Source of the DNA: Blautia hominis
Lineage (GTDB): Bacteria > Bacillota > Clostridia > Lachnospirales > Lachnospiraceae
Assembly: GCA_002270465.1 (NCBI GenBank)
Contig: NQOF01000004.1
Span: forward strand, 310,001 to 374,000
Reading direction: 5' to 3'
Length of the DNA stretch: 64,000 nt
The notes under the pieces are model-generated. The model had not been told where the DNA came from. It was given only the letters and a program-made list of their open reading frames with translations, and did no database searches. Position numbers and translations under genes: made by a program. Shown piece by piece: positions 36,107 to 43,913 of this stretch. Positions within the stretch are counted from its first letter, which is position 1. Every line of letters starts with the position of its first letter.

Positions 36107-36137
36107 GATCAAGGGGCAGCAGGAGGAGGAAAACTGA

Positions 36138-38195
36138 ATGAGAAATACGCAGAATTTCAAATGGGACGGTTTGTCCCTTGGAACTTGTTATTATCCGGAG
36201 CACTGGGACGAAAGCCTGTGGAGGGAAGACCTTCAGAGAATGAAGGCAAATGGTATTTTTACCATACGGATCGCGGAGTTCGCGTGGAGTAAGATTGAAC
36301 CCCGAGAAGGGGAATTTACCTTTGGTTTTTTTGATTCATTCCTTGATGTGGTTGAGGAGGAAGGGATGAAAGTCATATTCGGCACCCCCACAGCCACACC
36401 CCCGGCCTGGCTGACCCGAAAGTATCCGGAAGTCCTGAACTGCCGTCTGGACGGTACGCCTTTCAGGCATGGGATGAGAAGACATTATAATTATAACTCT
36501 CCGGTCTATCAGAAGCTGTGTGCCGTTATTGTGGAAAAAGCGGCAGAACATTATGGACAGCGCCCCTGTATTGTGGGATGGCAGATCGACAATGAGATCA
36601 ACTGCGAGGTGGATGTCTTCTATTCAGAGAGTGATACGGCAGCGTTTCGGATATTCCTGAAGGAAAAATATCAGACCCTTGATGCCCTCAACCGGGCCTG
36701 GGGGACGGTGTTCTGGAATCAGACGTATACAGAGTGGGAGGAGATTTATGTGCCGCGGCCTACGGTACATGACTCCACCAACCCCCATCAGGTGTTGGAC
36801 TACACACGCTTTGTATCGGAAAGCGCAGTCCGGTTCTGCAGACTGCAGAGCGACATTATCAGGAAATATAAAAAACCGCAGGATTTTATCACCACAAACG
36901 GCATGTTTGGGAATCTGGATAATCATAAGATGCAGGATGAATGTCTGGATGTATATACTTATGACTCCTATCCTAATTTTGCGTTCTGTCTGTGTGAGGA
37001 CCCAAAACATTCCGATGACCTGAACGACAGGAAATGGAGCAGAAATCTGGCGGAGGTGCGGTCCATCTGCCCCCATTTCGGCATTATGGAACAGCAGTCC
37101 GGGGCAAACGGATGGAATACCCGCATGGAGGCCCCGGCTCCCAAGCCGGGACAGATGATGCTCTGGGCTATGCAGAGTATTGCCCATGGGGCAGATTATG
37201 TGAGCTTTTTCCGCTGGAGGACCGCTGTCATGGGAACCGAGATCTACTGGCACGGAATCCTGGATTATGACAACAGGGACAACCGGAAGCTGTCTGAACT
37301 GAACAGGATATGGAAACGAACAGAGGCCATAAATGAGATGGCAGGGGCCAAGTATCAGGCGGCTTTTGGACTGGTGCGGGATTACGACAATATCTGGGAT
37401 GCACAGCTGGATGCCTGGCATATGCGGTTTGCCAAGAAAAGTGAGAAGGAGATATTCACGGCATCACAGATAAACCATACGCCTATGGATATGGTCTATC
37501 TCCTGGAAGGGACAGATGTGGAAGAGCTGCTTGCATATCCGGTACTTATTTACCCTCATCCCCTGATCCTTACAGAGAGAAGAGCAGAGGTTCTGAAACA
37601 GTATGTGGAGGCAGGCGGATGCCTGATCCTGGGATGCAGGACAGGGCAGAAGGATGAGACAGGAAAATGTGTGATGCAGCCAATGCCCGGTCTGCTCCGG
37701 TCCCTGACACAGACGGATGTGAAAGAATACACGTTTGTGGGTCCGGCGGATGATGCCGTTTACATGGAGTGGGAAGACAAACAGGTGGAAACAGGGCTGT
37801 TTAACGATATCCTGGCAGTCACGGGTCCGGATGCCAGGGTGCTGGCAAAATACAGCTCCAACTATTACGAAGGCCGCCCCGCATTGGTGGAGACAGCCTG
37901 CGGCAAGGGGAAGGTCCTGCATTTTGGCGGTACTTTTACCCGGGATAATGTAAAAGGATTTTTGGACCATACAGGGGCGCTGGAACCCTTTGAGGAACTG
38001 GCAGAAGTACCAAAAGCTTGTGAGATCGCCATGAGGGTGAAAGAGGGAAGAAAATATCTCTTTGTTCTGAATTATGACAAGGAACCTCAGAAAATCGTAC
38101 TCAAAGTACCAGTCATGGACATGGACACAAAAGATGAAGTACAGGGAAGCGTAATGCTGAATGCATACGGGACCAAGGTTTACCGCATCTTTTAA
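36138..38195 (+). CDS. GH42 beta-galactosidase
   Basis: A 685-residue GH42 enzyme, the usual length. The N-terminal TIM barrel has GTCYYPEHWDE; acid/base Glu153 in GWQIDNEINCE; nucleophile Glu318 in FGIMEQQSGANGW; then the trimerisation/flavodoxin-like domain (about 390-600) and a C-terminal beta domain. There is no signal peptide, so it is cytoplasmic and hydrolyses imported beta-galactosides. AGGAGGAGG at 36122-36130 is 7 nt before the ATG. It is last in the operon with importer, regulator and kinase. Before element A inserted, it would have abutted the kinase stop codon. Confidence 0.95.
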   Translation: MRNTQNFKWDGLSLGTCYYPEHWDESLWREDLQRMKANGIFTIRIAEFAWSKIEPREGEFTFGFFDSFLDVVEEEGMKVIFGTPTATPPAWLTRKYPEVLNCRLDGTPFRHGMRRHYNYNSPVYQKLCAVIVEKAAEHYGQRPCIVGWQIDNEINCEVDVFYSESDTAAFRIFLKEKYQTLDALNRAWGTVFWNQTYTEWEEIYVPRPTVHDSTNPHQVLDYTRFVSESAVRFCRLQSDIIRKYKKPQDFITTNGMFGNLDNHKMQDECLDVYTYDSYPNFAFCLCEDPKHSDDLNDRKWSRNLAEVRSICPHFGIMEQQSGANGWNTRMEAPAPKPGQMMLWAMQSIAHGADYVSFFRWRTAVMGTEIYWHGILDYDNRDNRKLSELNRIWKRTEAINEMAGAKYQAAFGLVRDYDNIWDAQLDAWHMRFAKKSEKEIFTASQINHTPMDMVYLLEGTDVEELLAYPVLIYPHPLILTERRAEVLKQYVEAGGCLILGCRTGQKDETGKCVMQPMPGLLRSLTQTDVKEYTFVGPADDAVYMEWEDKQVETGLFNDILAVTGPDARVLAKYSSNYYEGRPALVETACGKGKVLHFGGTFTRDNVKGFLDHTGALEPFEELAEVPKACEIAMRVKEGRKYLFVLNYDKEPQKIVLKVPVMDMDTKDEVQGSVMLNAYGTKVYRIF

Positions 38196-38202
38196 CAGAC
38201 AG

Positions 38203-38247
38203 AACGCAGAAGGCTTCCGGGATACGTGGAGCGCCTTCTGCGTTTTC
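38203..38247. terminator. Bidirectional terminator between convergent operons
   Basis: AACGCAGAAGGC (38203-38214) pairs perfectly with GCCTTCTGCGTT (38233-38244), followed by T-rich bases. It lies between the GH42 gene and the convergent GHKL kinase gene. Confidence 0.85.
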
Positions 38248-38256
38248 TGTTATGTT

Positions 38257-40170
38257 TCAGTGTTCTAAAGGAATCAGCACGGAAACTTGAAAAATATTGT
38301 CTTTCTCCTCAAAACTGACCAGTCCTCCATGGCGCTCCACCACGGCCTGTACGGATTGGATGCCAAGACCGATGCCATTTCTTTTGGCGGAATAGAAATG
38401 CCCGTCTTTTTTGTGTATGGTCCCGTCGAAGCTGTTGTCCGCCACAAGGCGGAGCTGATGGCTGCTGGTCTTCCCTTTTAAGATAATGAACCGTTTTCCT
38501 GTATGCTGGCGGGAACAGGCCTCCACCGCATTTTCCATGAGGTTTCCAAGGAGGATACAGAGGTCCGCGTCAGTGAAATCCAAGGTTTCCGGAAGAAGGA
38601 GCACAGCGTCAAATGCGGCATTGACTTGTGCGGCTGCGGAAGCATAGTAATGCAGAATGGCGTCTGCAGCAGGATTGTTGGAGTAGGTCACTACATCCTG
38701 TATCTCCTGGCTGGGTTCATATTCTGCCAGGTACCGGCGGATATCATCCAGGGAATCCTTATCCGCCATTCCCCGCAGTGCGCGCATATGATGCCGAAGG
38801 TCATGGGACGCAGTCCTTGCGGCACTGATCTGGTCCGTGAGCTGCCTGTAATGGTCCTTCTGCATGGCGAGCTGGCGTTCCATCTGCCGGTGCTCCTCCG
38901 CCATGGTAAGGCTGTGCCGGTAGGCTTCAGCAAGATTTCCGCATAACACGCAGAAAAGTGCAAGCATAATGGCAGCCCCGCCGATCTCTATAAAACGGGC
39001 TCCATACACCGGTTCATACAGCGGCAGGGTCCTGTCCGCCAAAAGTGAGGCGGAGAATACCACAGAGGCGTAGAACAGCAGGAGGGTATATTTTTTGTGC
39101 ATAAAAAAGGCCGCTGCTGAGGTGATGAGCAGATAAATGCCGGTCCCGTATTTTAATATGGCAGACACAGCGGAAAATCCCATGAGCATGTTGAGGTTCA
39201 GGCTGGATGCGGATATTCCGGTGCCAATAGAGAGAATGACCCCTGCGGCACAGACCACTGTCCACAAGATCGAATATTTTTCCTTTACATGACACAGGCT
39301 GTTCTGAAGTATGACCACCAGCAGCAGAACGATATAGAAGCAGGAAAGGTTAAGCGTATACCAGGGCTGAATCTTAATTGTGAAAAATCCGGTGAGCAGG
39401 GGAAACGCGGTATATCCTATATGACACAGGCAGAGCAGGGCATACAGAAACCCTTTTTTCCAGCGGGCCCGGAATCCCATATACAGTGAAAGGAAAACAC
39501 CGAAAGAAGCCAGGAGTAGACTGGCGATCCGGAGCATATACCTGATTTCCCTGGCATTGCTTACAGCCTCCACGGTTCCAAAAGCCGGAGGATAGACCAT
39601 TCCGCTGTAGATCCAGGAATGATCAGTAACTGCAAGAAGGAGACTGACCGTTCCCCCGCCCTGGAAGATGGCCATGCGGCAGCTTACCTCTGGGGTGTAT
39701 GATTCCGGGTTCGGATCCCCGGACTGCAGGAGCAGTTCGCCGTCCAGGTAAAGACGATAGGACGAATAGATTTCAGGCAGTTCCAACGCATAGGAATTAA
39801 CACCTGCAGGCAGCTGCAGAGTCAGACGGTATGTGCCGCACCCATGAGGGGAATGCAGTGTGTTTCCCGTTTCCATTCCCCCGTACTGCCCTACAGAGAC
39901 ATACTGCCGATAGGTATCCGCTGGTTTTTTAGAAAAGGTTTCAGGGGTAAAAGTAACATTGGGATAAAATTCCCATTCACGGATAAGATAACGCAGGGGG
40001 CACTGTTCCAGGTCTTCATCCGAGAGTGACAGGAGTCCGCAGATGGGCTGTGTACCCTTCCATGTGTATTTATTATCAATGTAATACAGCTGGCGGAACA
40101 GCAGGGAGGATAAGATCAGGATAAGGAGCGGGATCACACACAGGAATACCAGCTTTTTAGTATTTTTCAT
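38257..40170 (-). CDS. 7TMR-DISM-like sensor kinase with GHKL ATPase
   Basis: A 637-residue membrane kinase. N-terminal TM at about 7-25; a beta-rich extracellular domain (about 30-210, with YRLTLQLPAGVNSYALELPEIYSSYRLYLDG-like jelly-roll character); about seven helices (210-425), the DISM-7TM layout; then a coiled-coil with ASHDLRHHMRAL as candidate phospho-acceptor region and a GHKL ATPase (LMENAVEAC, GIGLGIQSV). It overlaps the upstream surface-protein gene by 14 bp. It is probably the partner of the LytTR regulator at the head of the operon, sensing a ligand at the cell surface. Confidence 0.88.
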   Translation of the reverse strand: MKNTKKLVFLCVIPLLILILSSLLFRQLYYIDNKYTWKGTQPICGLLSLSDEDLEQCPLRYLIREWEFYPNVTFTPETFSKKPADTYRQYVSVGQYGGMETGNTLHSPHGCGTYRLTLQLPAGVNSYALELPEIYSSYRLYLDGELLLQSGDPNPESYTPEVSCRMAIFQGGGTVSLLLAVTDHSWIYSGMVYPPAFGTVEAVSNAREIRYMLRIASLLLASFGVFLSLYMGFRARWKKGFLYALLCLCHIGYTAFPLLTGFFTIKIQPWYTLNLSCFYIVLLLVVILQNSLCHVKEKYSILWTVVCAAGVILSIGTGISASSLNLNMLMGFSAVSAILKYGTGIYLLITSAAAFFMHKKYTLLLFYASVVFSASLLADRTLPLYEPVYGARFIEIGGAAIMLALFCVLCGNLAEAYRHSLTMAEEHRQMERQLAMQKDHYRQLTDQISAARTASHDLRHHMRALRGMADKDSLDDIRRYLAEYEPSQEIQDVVTYSNNPAADAILHYYASAAAQVNAAFDAVLLLPETLDFTDADLCILLGNLMENAVEACSRQHTGKRFIILKGKTSSHQLRLVADNSFDGTIHKKDGHFYSAKRNGIGLGIQSVQAVVERHGGLVSFEEKDNIFQVSVLIPLEH

Positions 40171-42430
40171 GGTATAGTCTCCTTTTGCGCAGAAGCAAAA
40201 CAGCAGCAGCGGCTGTACACAGGATAACTGCAGTCAAAAGCAGAAGTATGCAGACGGTCTCTTGTTTTGTCAGTCTGCCGGGCAATTGGCCGTTGGGTTC
40301 CTGCAGGGTATATGTGCCGGTTTCATAAATGTTTGAGGACACCCTGCCCTGTACGGACATATATTGTACTGCGTTTTTGTTTCCGGTATCTGTATGGATC
40401 AGGGTAAGCTGCTTTTCCTTCCAGTCACCGGAGGGGGAAAAGGGCATGGTGATCGTGGTTTCTTCCAGTTCATGCAGTTCCCTGCCGTCCACGTTGACAG
40501 ACAGGGAGAAGGATGTGGGATCTGTCCTTCGTATGGAAATTTTCAAAAACGCATCGTCCGGCAGATTCAGGGAAGCCAGGAAGGCGGAGGGGATCTCTAC
40601 CGTGATGCCGTCTTTTTCAAATAAAACAGTGTCAGGATTGGTCTGGAGCAGAAGCCGCAGGCGGATCCCGGAGATTGTAGTTGAAGTTTCTGAGACCTGT
40701 TCCAGCAAAGGCTCCGAAGTCTGGTCTGAGGTGGCGGTTTCCTGATCCGATCCGGTGTCTTTCGGGGAATCTTTCTCTGCGCCGGAGGATGTATTTCCGG
40801 GAGCGGTTAACCCGGCACCGGAGGCAGATGTTTCCGGGTAGCGGGTTCCCGCGCCGGGACCAGAGGTTTCCGGGGAGCGGATTCCCGTGTCGGGGTCAGA
40901 GTCTTCCGGGGAGCGGGTTCCCGCGTCGGGGTCAGAGCTTTCCGGTGCAGTTGTTCCCGCGCCGGGGTCAGAGCCTTCCGGGGACAGTTTTTCCGCGTCA
41001 GAGGCTGAATTTTTAGGTGGAATGGTATTAGCTTCTGTGGACGGGTTTTCCGGAAGATGTGAACCATTTTCGGGATCCGGTGTGTTTGTGCCCGGTTCGG
41101 GACCGGAATCCGGGGGATTTTGTTCATAAGGGGGAAGATCCTGGTCTGTGCGGTCGCCCCCGTCATTGTCACCGCCTCCGTCAATATCAATCCTTCCGTA
41201 AGAAAAGCGCAGGATGTTTGATACACCCTCCATGCTCCCGCCCTGTACATCAAGGTAAAAAAGGTAATCCTTGTCTTGGGGCAGCCCGATTATCTGGGCG
41301 CCCAGGGAATAGGTGTAACTTCCCGGCAGTCCCATGATGTCCTGCCAGGTTTTTCCGTTATCAGCTGAATAATACAGAGAAAGACTGTGTGCATCGGTGA
41401 TCTCGGAGAAAAACTGTATACCAATGCTGTCCATCAGCTCATATGCGGCAGTTAGATACGGCTGGTCCGGTGCTATAATATGAATGGACAATTCCAGGGG
41501 AGGAAGGCTGACCGGAAACCAATCCGGTACGATAGGGGTGGAAGTCAGGGAATATTCTCCTGCTTCAGTGTATAAATCTGCGACACCGTCAAAAGAAACC
41601 GGAATGTCATATGTAAATTCAAGACCATTATCGGATGTAAAATAATATGCCAGGCTTGAACGGTTTATTGCACCGCCTGCGGTTCCGATAGGGTAGGAAA
41701 AACCGTAATTTTCCAGTATCCTGTCATATAGGCTGACGTTACAGTCATAGATCAGATACTCCGGTGACTGGGGAGTGACCCGGCAGCCGGTGATGGTAAT
41801 GGGGGTTGTGCCGGATGCGGCGCTGCCGCCCTCGCTGGTGATACTGCAGAGTACGGCTTCAAGAGGACGCTCTGTATAAAGACTCTGTGCCCCTAATCCC
41901 TGGGATGTGATCTGAGCAAGGGATAACACGGTGTCAGGGCCGTCGTCATAAATTACCGTGATGGCATTTTCTCCGCAGGCAGTGACCGTTGTCAGATCAG
42001 AGTCCCATTTACCCTTCCCGGTGATCTGCACAGCAGTACAACCCTCCCCGGATGCCGTGATCGTAGTCTCAGGGGAGGTGGACAGATAGCCTTCCACCAA
42101 AAACAGAGGCATACGGCTTCCGCTGCCATAGAACGAGACGGGTCCATCCATTTCAAGATAACCATTTTCCTGAACGCAGATCCCATACTCCCCCATTTGG
42201 ATCACAGTGGCAGCCGGGACCGTAATGGTGTTGACTGAAAAATTCCACTCAATGATATCTGTGAGGAAAATTGTGCCTCCGGGATGGAGGGTCAGTGTCT
42301 CATAGAGCTCCTCTGCGGTAGAACAGTAATAGGTCTCGTCATTTTCTGAGGCATATGCAGGGCAGGAGGAAACCGTGAGCAGGAAAAGCAGAAATGGAAT
42401 GGTAAAAAAAAGCGCTTTTTCGGTTTTCAT
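40157..42430 (-). CDS. Surface-exposed repeat protein, single-pass membrane anchor
   Basis: A 757-residue protein of unknown function. Signal peptide at 1-27; an N-terminal region (about 30-240) of short beta-strand-forming repeats resembling a beta-helix; a middle beta-rich domain (about 250-415) containing LSLYYSADNGKTWQDI, a BNR/fibronectin-like strand pattern; a Pro/Ser/Glu/Asp-rich stalk (about 420-590) with six 12-residue repeats; another beta domain (about 595-715); and a C-terminal helix VCILLLLTAVILCTAAAAVL followed by positive residues. It probably spans the wall with its head outside. Its gene sits between a regulator and a kinase gene, overlapping both, which points to a joint signalling role. 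Confidence 0.85.
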   Translation of the reverse strand: MKTEKALFFTIPFLLFLLTVSSCPAYASENDETYYCSTAEELYETLTLHPGGTIFLTDIIEWNFSVNTITVPAATVIQMGEYGICVQENGYLEMDGPVSFYGSGSRMPLFLVEGYLSTSPETTITASGEGCTAVQITGKGKWDSDLTTVTACGENAITVIYDDGPDTVLSLAQITSQGLGAQSLYTERPLEAVLCSITSEGGSAASGTTPITITGCRVTPQSPEYLIYDCNVSLYDRILENYGFSYPIGTAGGAINRSSLAYYFTSDNGLEFTYDIPVSFDGVADLYTEAGEYSLTSTPIVPDWFPVSLPPLELSIHIIAPDQPYLTAAYELMDSIGIQFFSEITDAHSLSLYYSADNGKTWQDIMGLPGSYTYSLGAQIIGLPQDKDYLFYLDVQGGSMEGVSNILRFSYGRIDIDGGGDNDGGDRTDQDLPPYEQNPPDSGPEPGTNTPDPENGSHLPENPSTEANTIPPKNSASDAEKLSPEGSDPGAGTTAPESSDPDAGTRSPEDSDPDTGIRSPETSGPGAGTRYPETSASGAGLTAPGNTSSGAEKDSPKDTGSDQETATSDQTSEPLLEQVSETSTTISGIRLRLLLQTNPDTVLFEKDGITVEIPSAFLASLNLPDDAFLKISIRRTDPTSFSLSVNVDGRELHELEETTITMPFSPSGDWKEKQLTLIHTDTGNKNAVQYMSVQGRVSSNIYETGTYTLQEPNGQLPGRLTKQETVCILLLLTAVILCTAAAAVLLLRKRRLYHEKY
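40766..40981 (-). repeat. Six 36-bp repeats encoding a 12-residue stalk motif
   Basis: In-frame tandem repeats in the surface-protein gene, encoding units such as PESSDPDAGTRS and PEDSDPDTGIRS. They are degenerate at the DNA level, become looser towards the end of the stalk, and could expand or contract by slippage. Confidence 0.85.
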
Positions 42431-43158
42431 AGGGTTTCCTCCCTTCTGAGGCCTTTCAAGGTATATTCCAGAAATGTCTTTTTAACGGTTTTTCTTCCCC
42501 TCTGCCGTATGGGGACACGCTCCTGATTTTTCAGCAGAAATTCATCGGAGGGTACACTCTCTATCCAGTCCATATTGACCATCACATTACGGTTGCAGGA
42601 TAAAAACCGGGGGTCACGTGAGAGACTATCCAGGACAGAGGCAATGGACTCATAGACAATAAGCTGTTTTTCCGGCAAATGTATATAGGTTCGTCTGGAG
42701 ATACAGTCTACATACATAATATCTTTCAGCAGGATTTCTGTTTTAATATTTCCTTTTACAGTCAGGGTAATATACTGGTTATCTTTTTCTAAGGGGGTAC
42801 AGACAATATCCAGTGCTCTTGCCAGTGCTGTCTCCTTCAGGGGTTTGGTCAGATAATAAGAGGCATTCACCTCATAGCTCTCCACAGCGTGGGCATAGCT
42901 TGTGGTGAAGAAGATAAGAGAACAAGAGGTATCGGCCTGTCTTATCTGCCGCGCAGTATCCATACCGTTTAATTCAGACATATAAATATCCAGAAAGATC
43001 AGATCATACTGCCCGGGAGAGAATGTTGTAAGAAAACGCAGGCCTGAGGTATAACAATCCCAGGTTCCTGCCAAGCCCTTATTATGGAAATACGTTTTGA
43101 GCATATTTATCAGCTCCTGCCGGTCCTGTTCTCTGTCCTCCACGATCGCTATCCGCAT
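42427..43158 (-). CDS. LytTR-family response regulator
   Basis: A 243-residue regulator with receiver domain (VEDREQD acidic pocket, phospho-acceptor Asp57 in IFLDIYMSE, Lys in LTKPLK) and a C-terminal LytTR DNA-binding domain (about 140-235: KTEILLKDIMYVDCISRRTYIH, FLSCNRNVMVNMDWIE). The start at 43158 is chosen over an in-frame ATG at 43185 because AGAGGGG stands before it. The stop overlaps the surface-protein start by 4 bp. It is first in a three-gene operon with the surface protein and GHKL kinase. LytTR proteins bind paired direct repeats; no such site is obvious in the element-interrupted upstream region. Confidence 0.92.
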   Translation of the reverse strand: MRIAIVEDREQDRQELINMLKTYFHNKGLAGTWDCYTSGLRFLTTFSPGQYDLIFLDIYMSELNGMDTARQIRQADTSCSLIFFTTSYAHAVESYEVNASYYLTKPLKETALARALDIVCTPLEKDNQYITLTVKGNIKTEILLKDIMYVDCISRRTYIHLPEKQLIVYESIASVLDSLSRDPRFLSCNRNVMVNMDWIESVPSDEFLLKNQERVPIRQRGRKTVKKTFLEYTLKGLRREETL

Positions 43159-43539
43159 AAAGCTTTCCCCTCTCTTTTTTCGCAATTGTTACAAATATTT
43201 GTAACTATTCAGTAGGTCTGCGCATTCACTGCGCTGACCGTAAGAAAGTGTACCACGGCCAAGCAAAAATCCCATGGCCAAAGACGATTCTGCATGGATC
43301 TTTGCCTGTAACTGTAAGGGTACTGAATAGTTACAAATATTTTAACATATCACGTTTGGTTGTACACTGAAGAAAACGGATTTTGGGTAAAAAAAATGGA
43401 GTTTCCGTGTGATCAAAATGTCTTTCCGTTTGGAAAACAGAGTTTGGGTGAAAGGTTCTGTTTATTATTCAGACAGTATGGTATATTTTCTATATATTTA
43501 ATGGGTTGATAGAGAAAAAAATTGTTTGGAGGGAAAAGC
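43159..43539. other. Divergent intergenic region interrupted by element B
   Basis: About 380 bp between the minus-strand LytTR operon and the plus-strand small gene. It contains the 134-bp element B and A/T-rich sequence (43343-43520) likely to hold promoters for the small gene; no promoter could be assigned with confidence. Confidence 0.6.
43201..43334. mobile_element. MITE element B (134 bp)
   Basis: Ends GTAACTATTCAGTA (43201-43214) and TACTGAATAGTTAC (43321-43334) are perfect 14-bp inverted repeats. Perfect 8-bp direct repeats AAATATTT flank it (43193-43200 and 43335-43342). The block 43215-43246 is the reverse complement of 36060-36091 in element A with one mismatch and folds into a GGTCTGCGC/GCGCTGACC hairpin. 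It has inserted in the leader or promoter region of the LytTR operon. Confidence 0.9.
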
Positions 43540-43725
43540 ATGACTGAAAAAAAGGAATTTTCTATTATCATTACAGGATATGAGCACAATACATGGCAGG
43601 GGGTATTTACATGCGGGGAATTTTCTGCCTCCTTTTTAAGTGAACTGGATCTGCTTCACCTGATAGAACATGAATTAAGTGCATCCCAAACAGAAGACGG
43701 GGCGGAGCAGATACCCGAAACATGA
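43540..43725 (+). CDS. Small conserved protein (WQG/FxSxLELL type)
   Basis: A 61-residue protein. The ATG at 43540 is chosen over an upstream TTG at 43522 because GGAGGG (43528-43533) lies 6 nt before it. The pattern NTWQGVF followed by FLSELDLLHLIEHEL matches a small family common in Clostridia (WQG, then F-S-x-LELL-x-LI), whose function is not known. No membrane segment or signal peptide. It is followed by a terminator, so it is probably a single-gene unit. Confidence 0.75.
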   Translation: MTEKKEFSIIITGYEHNTWQGVFTCGEFSASFLSELDLLHLIEHELSASQTEDGAEQIPET

Positions 43726-43765
43726 TACAAGAGCAAAATAGATACCGGCAGCGGGAATGATATGC

Positions 43766-43820
43766 TACCTCTTGAGCAGATAAGGTAAATAGCCGAAATC
43801 TGCTTAGGGGGTATTTTTTT
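43766..43820 (+). terminator. Terminator after the small gene
   Basis: ACCTCTTGAGCAGAT pairs with ATCTGCTTAGGGGGT through G-C and G-U pairs, followed by seven T. Confidence 0.65.
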
Positions 43821-43840
43821 GTCCGGTTTTACTAATAAGA

Positions 43841-43869
43841 TTGAATCTTAATCTGCAAAAAGCTATAAT
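43841..43869 (+). promoter_or_regulatory. Promoter of the GGDEF gene
   Basis: -35 TTGAAT (43841-43846), 17-nt spacer and perfect -10 TATAAT (43864-43869). Confidence 0.7.
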
Positions 43870-43913
43870 GGTAATAAATACAAAGGATGTCAGCAGATTC
43901 GGGGGATGGGTGT

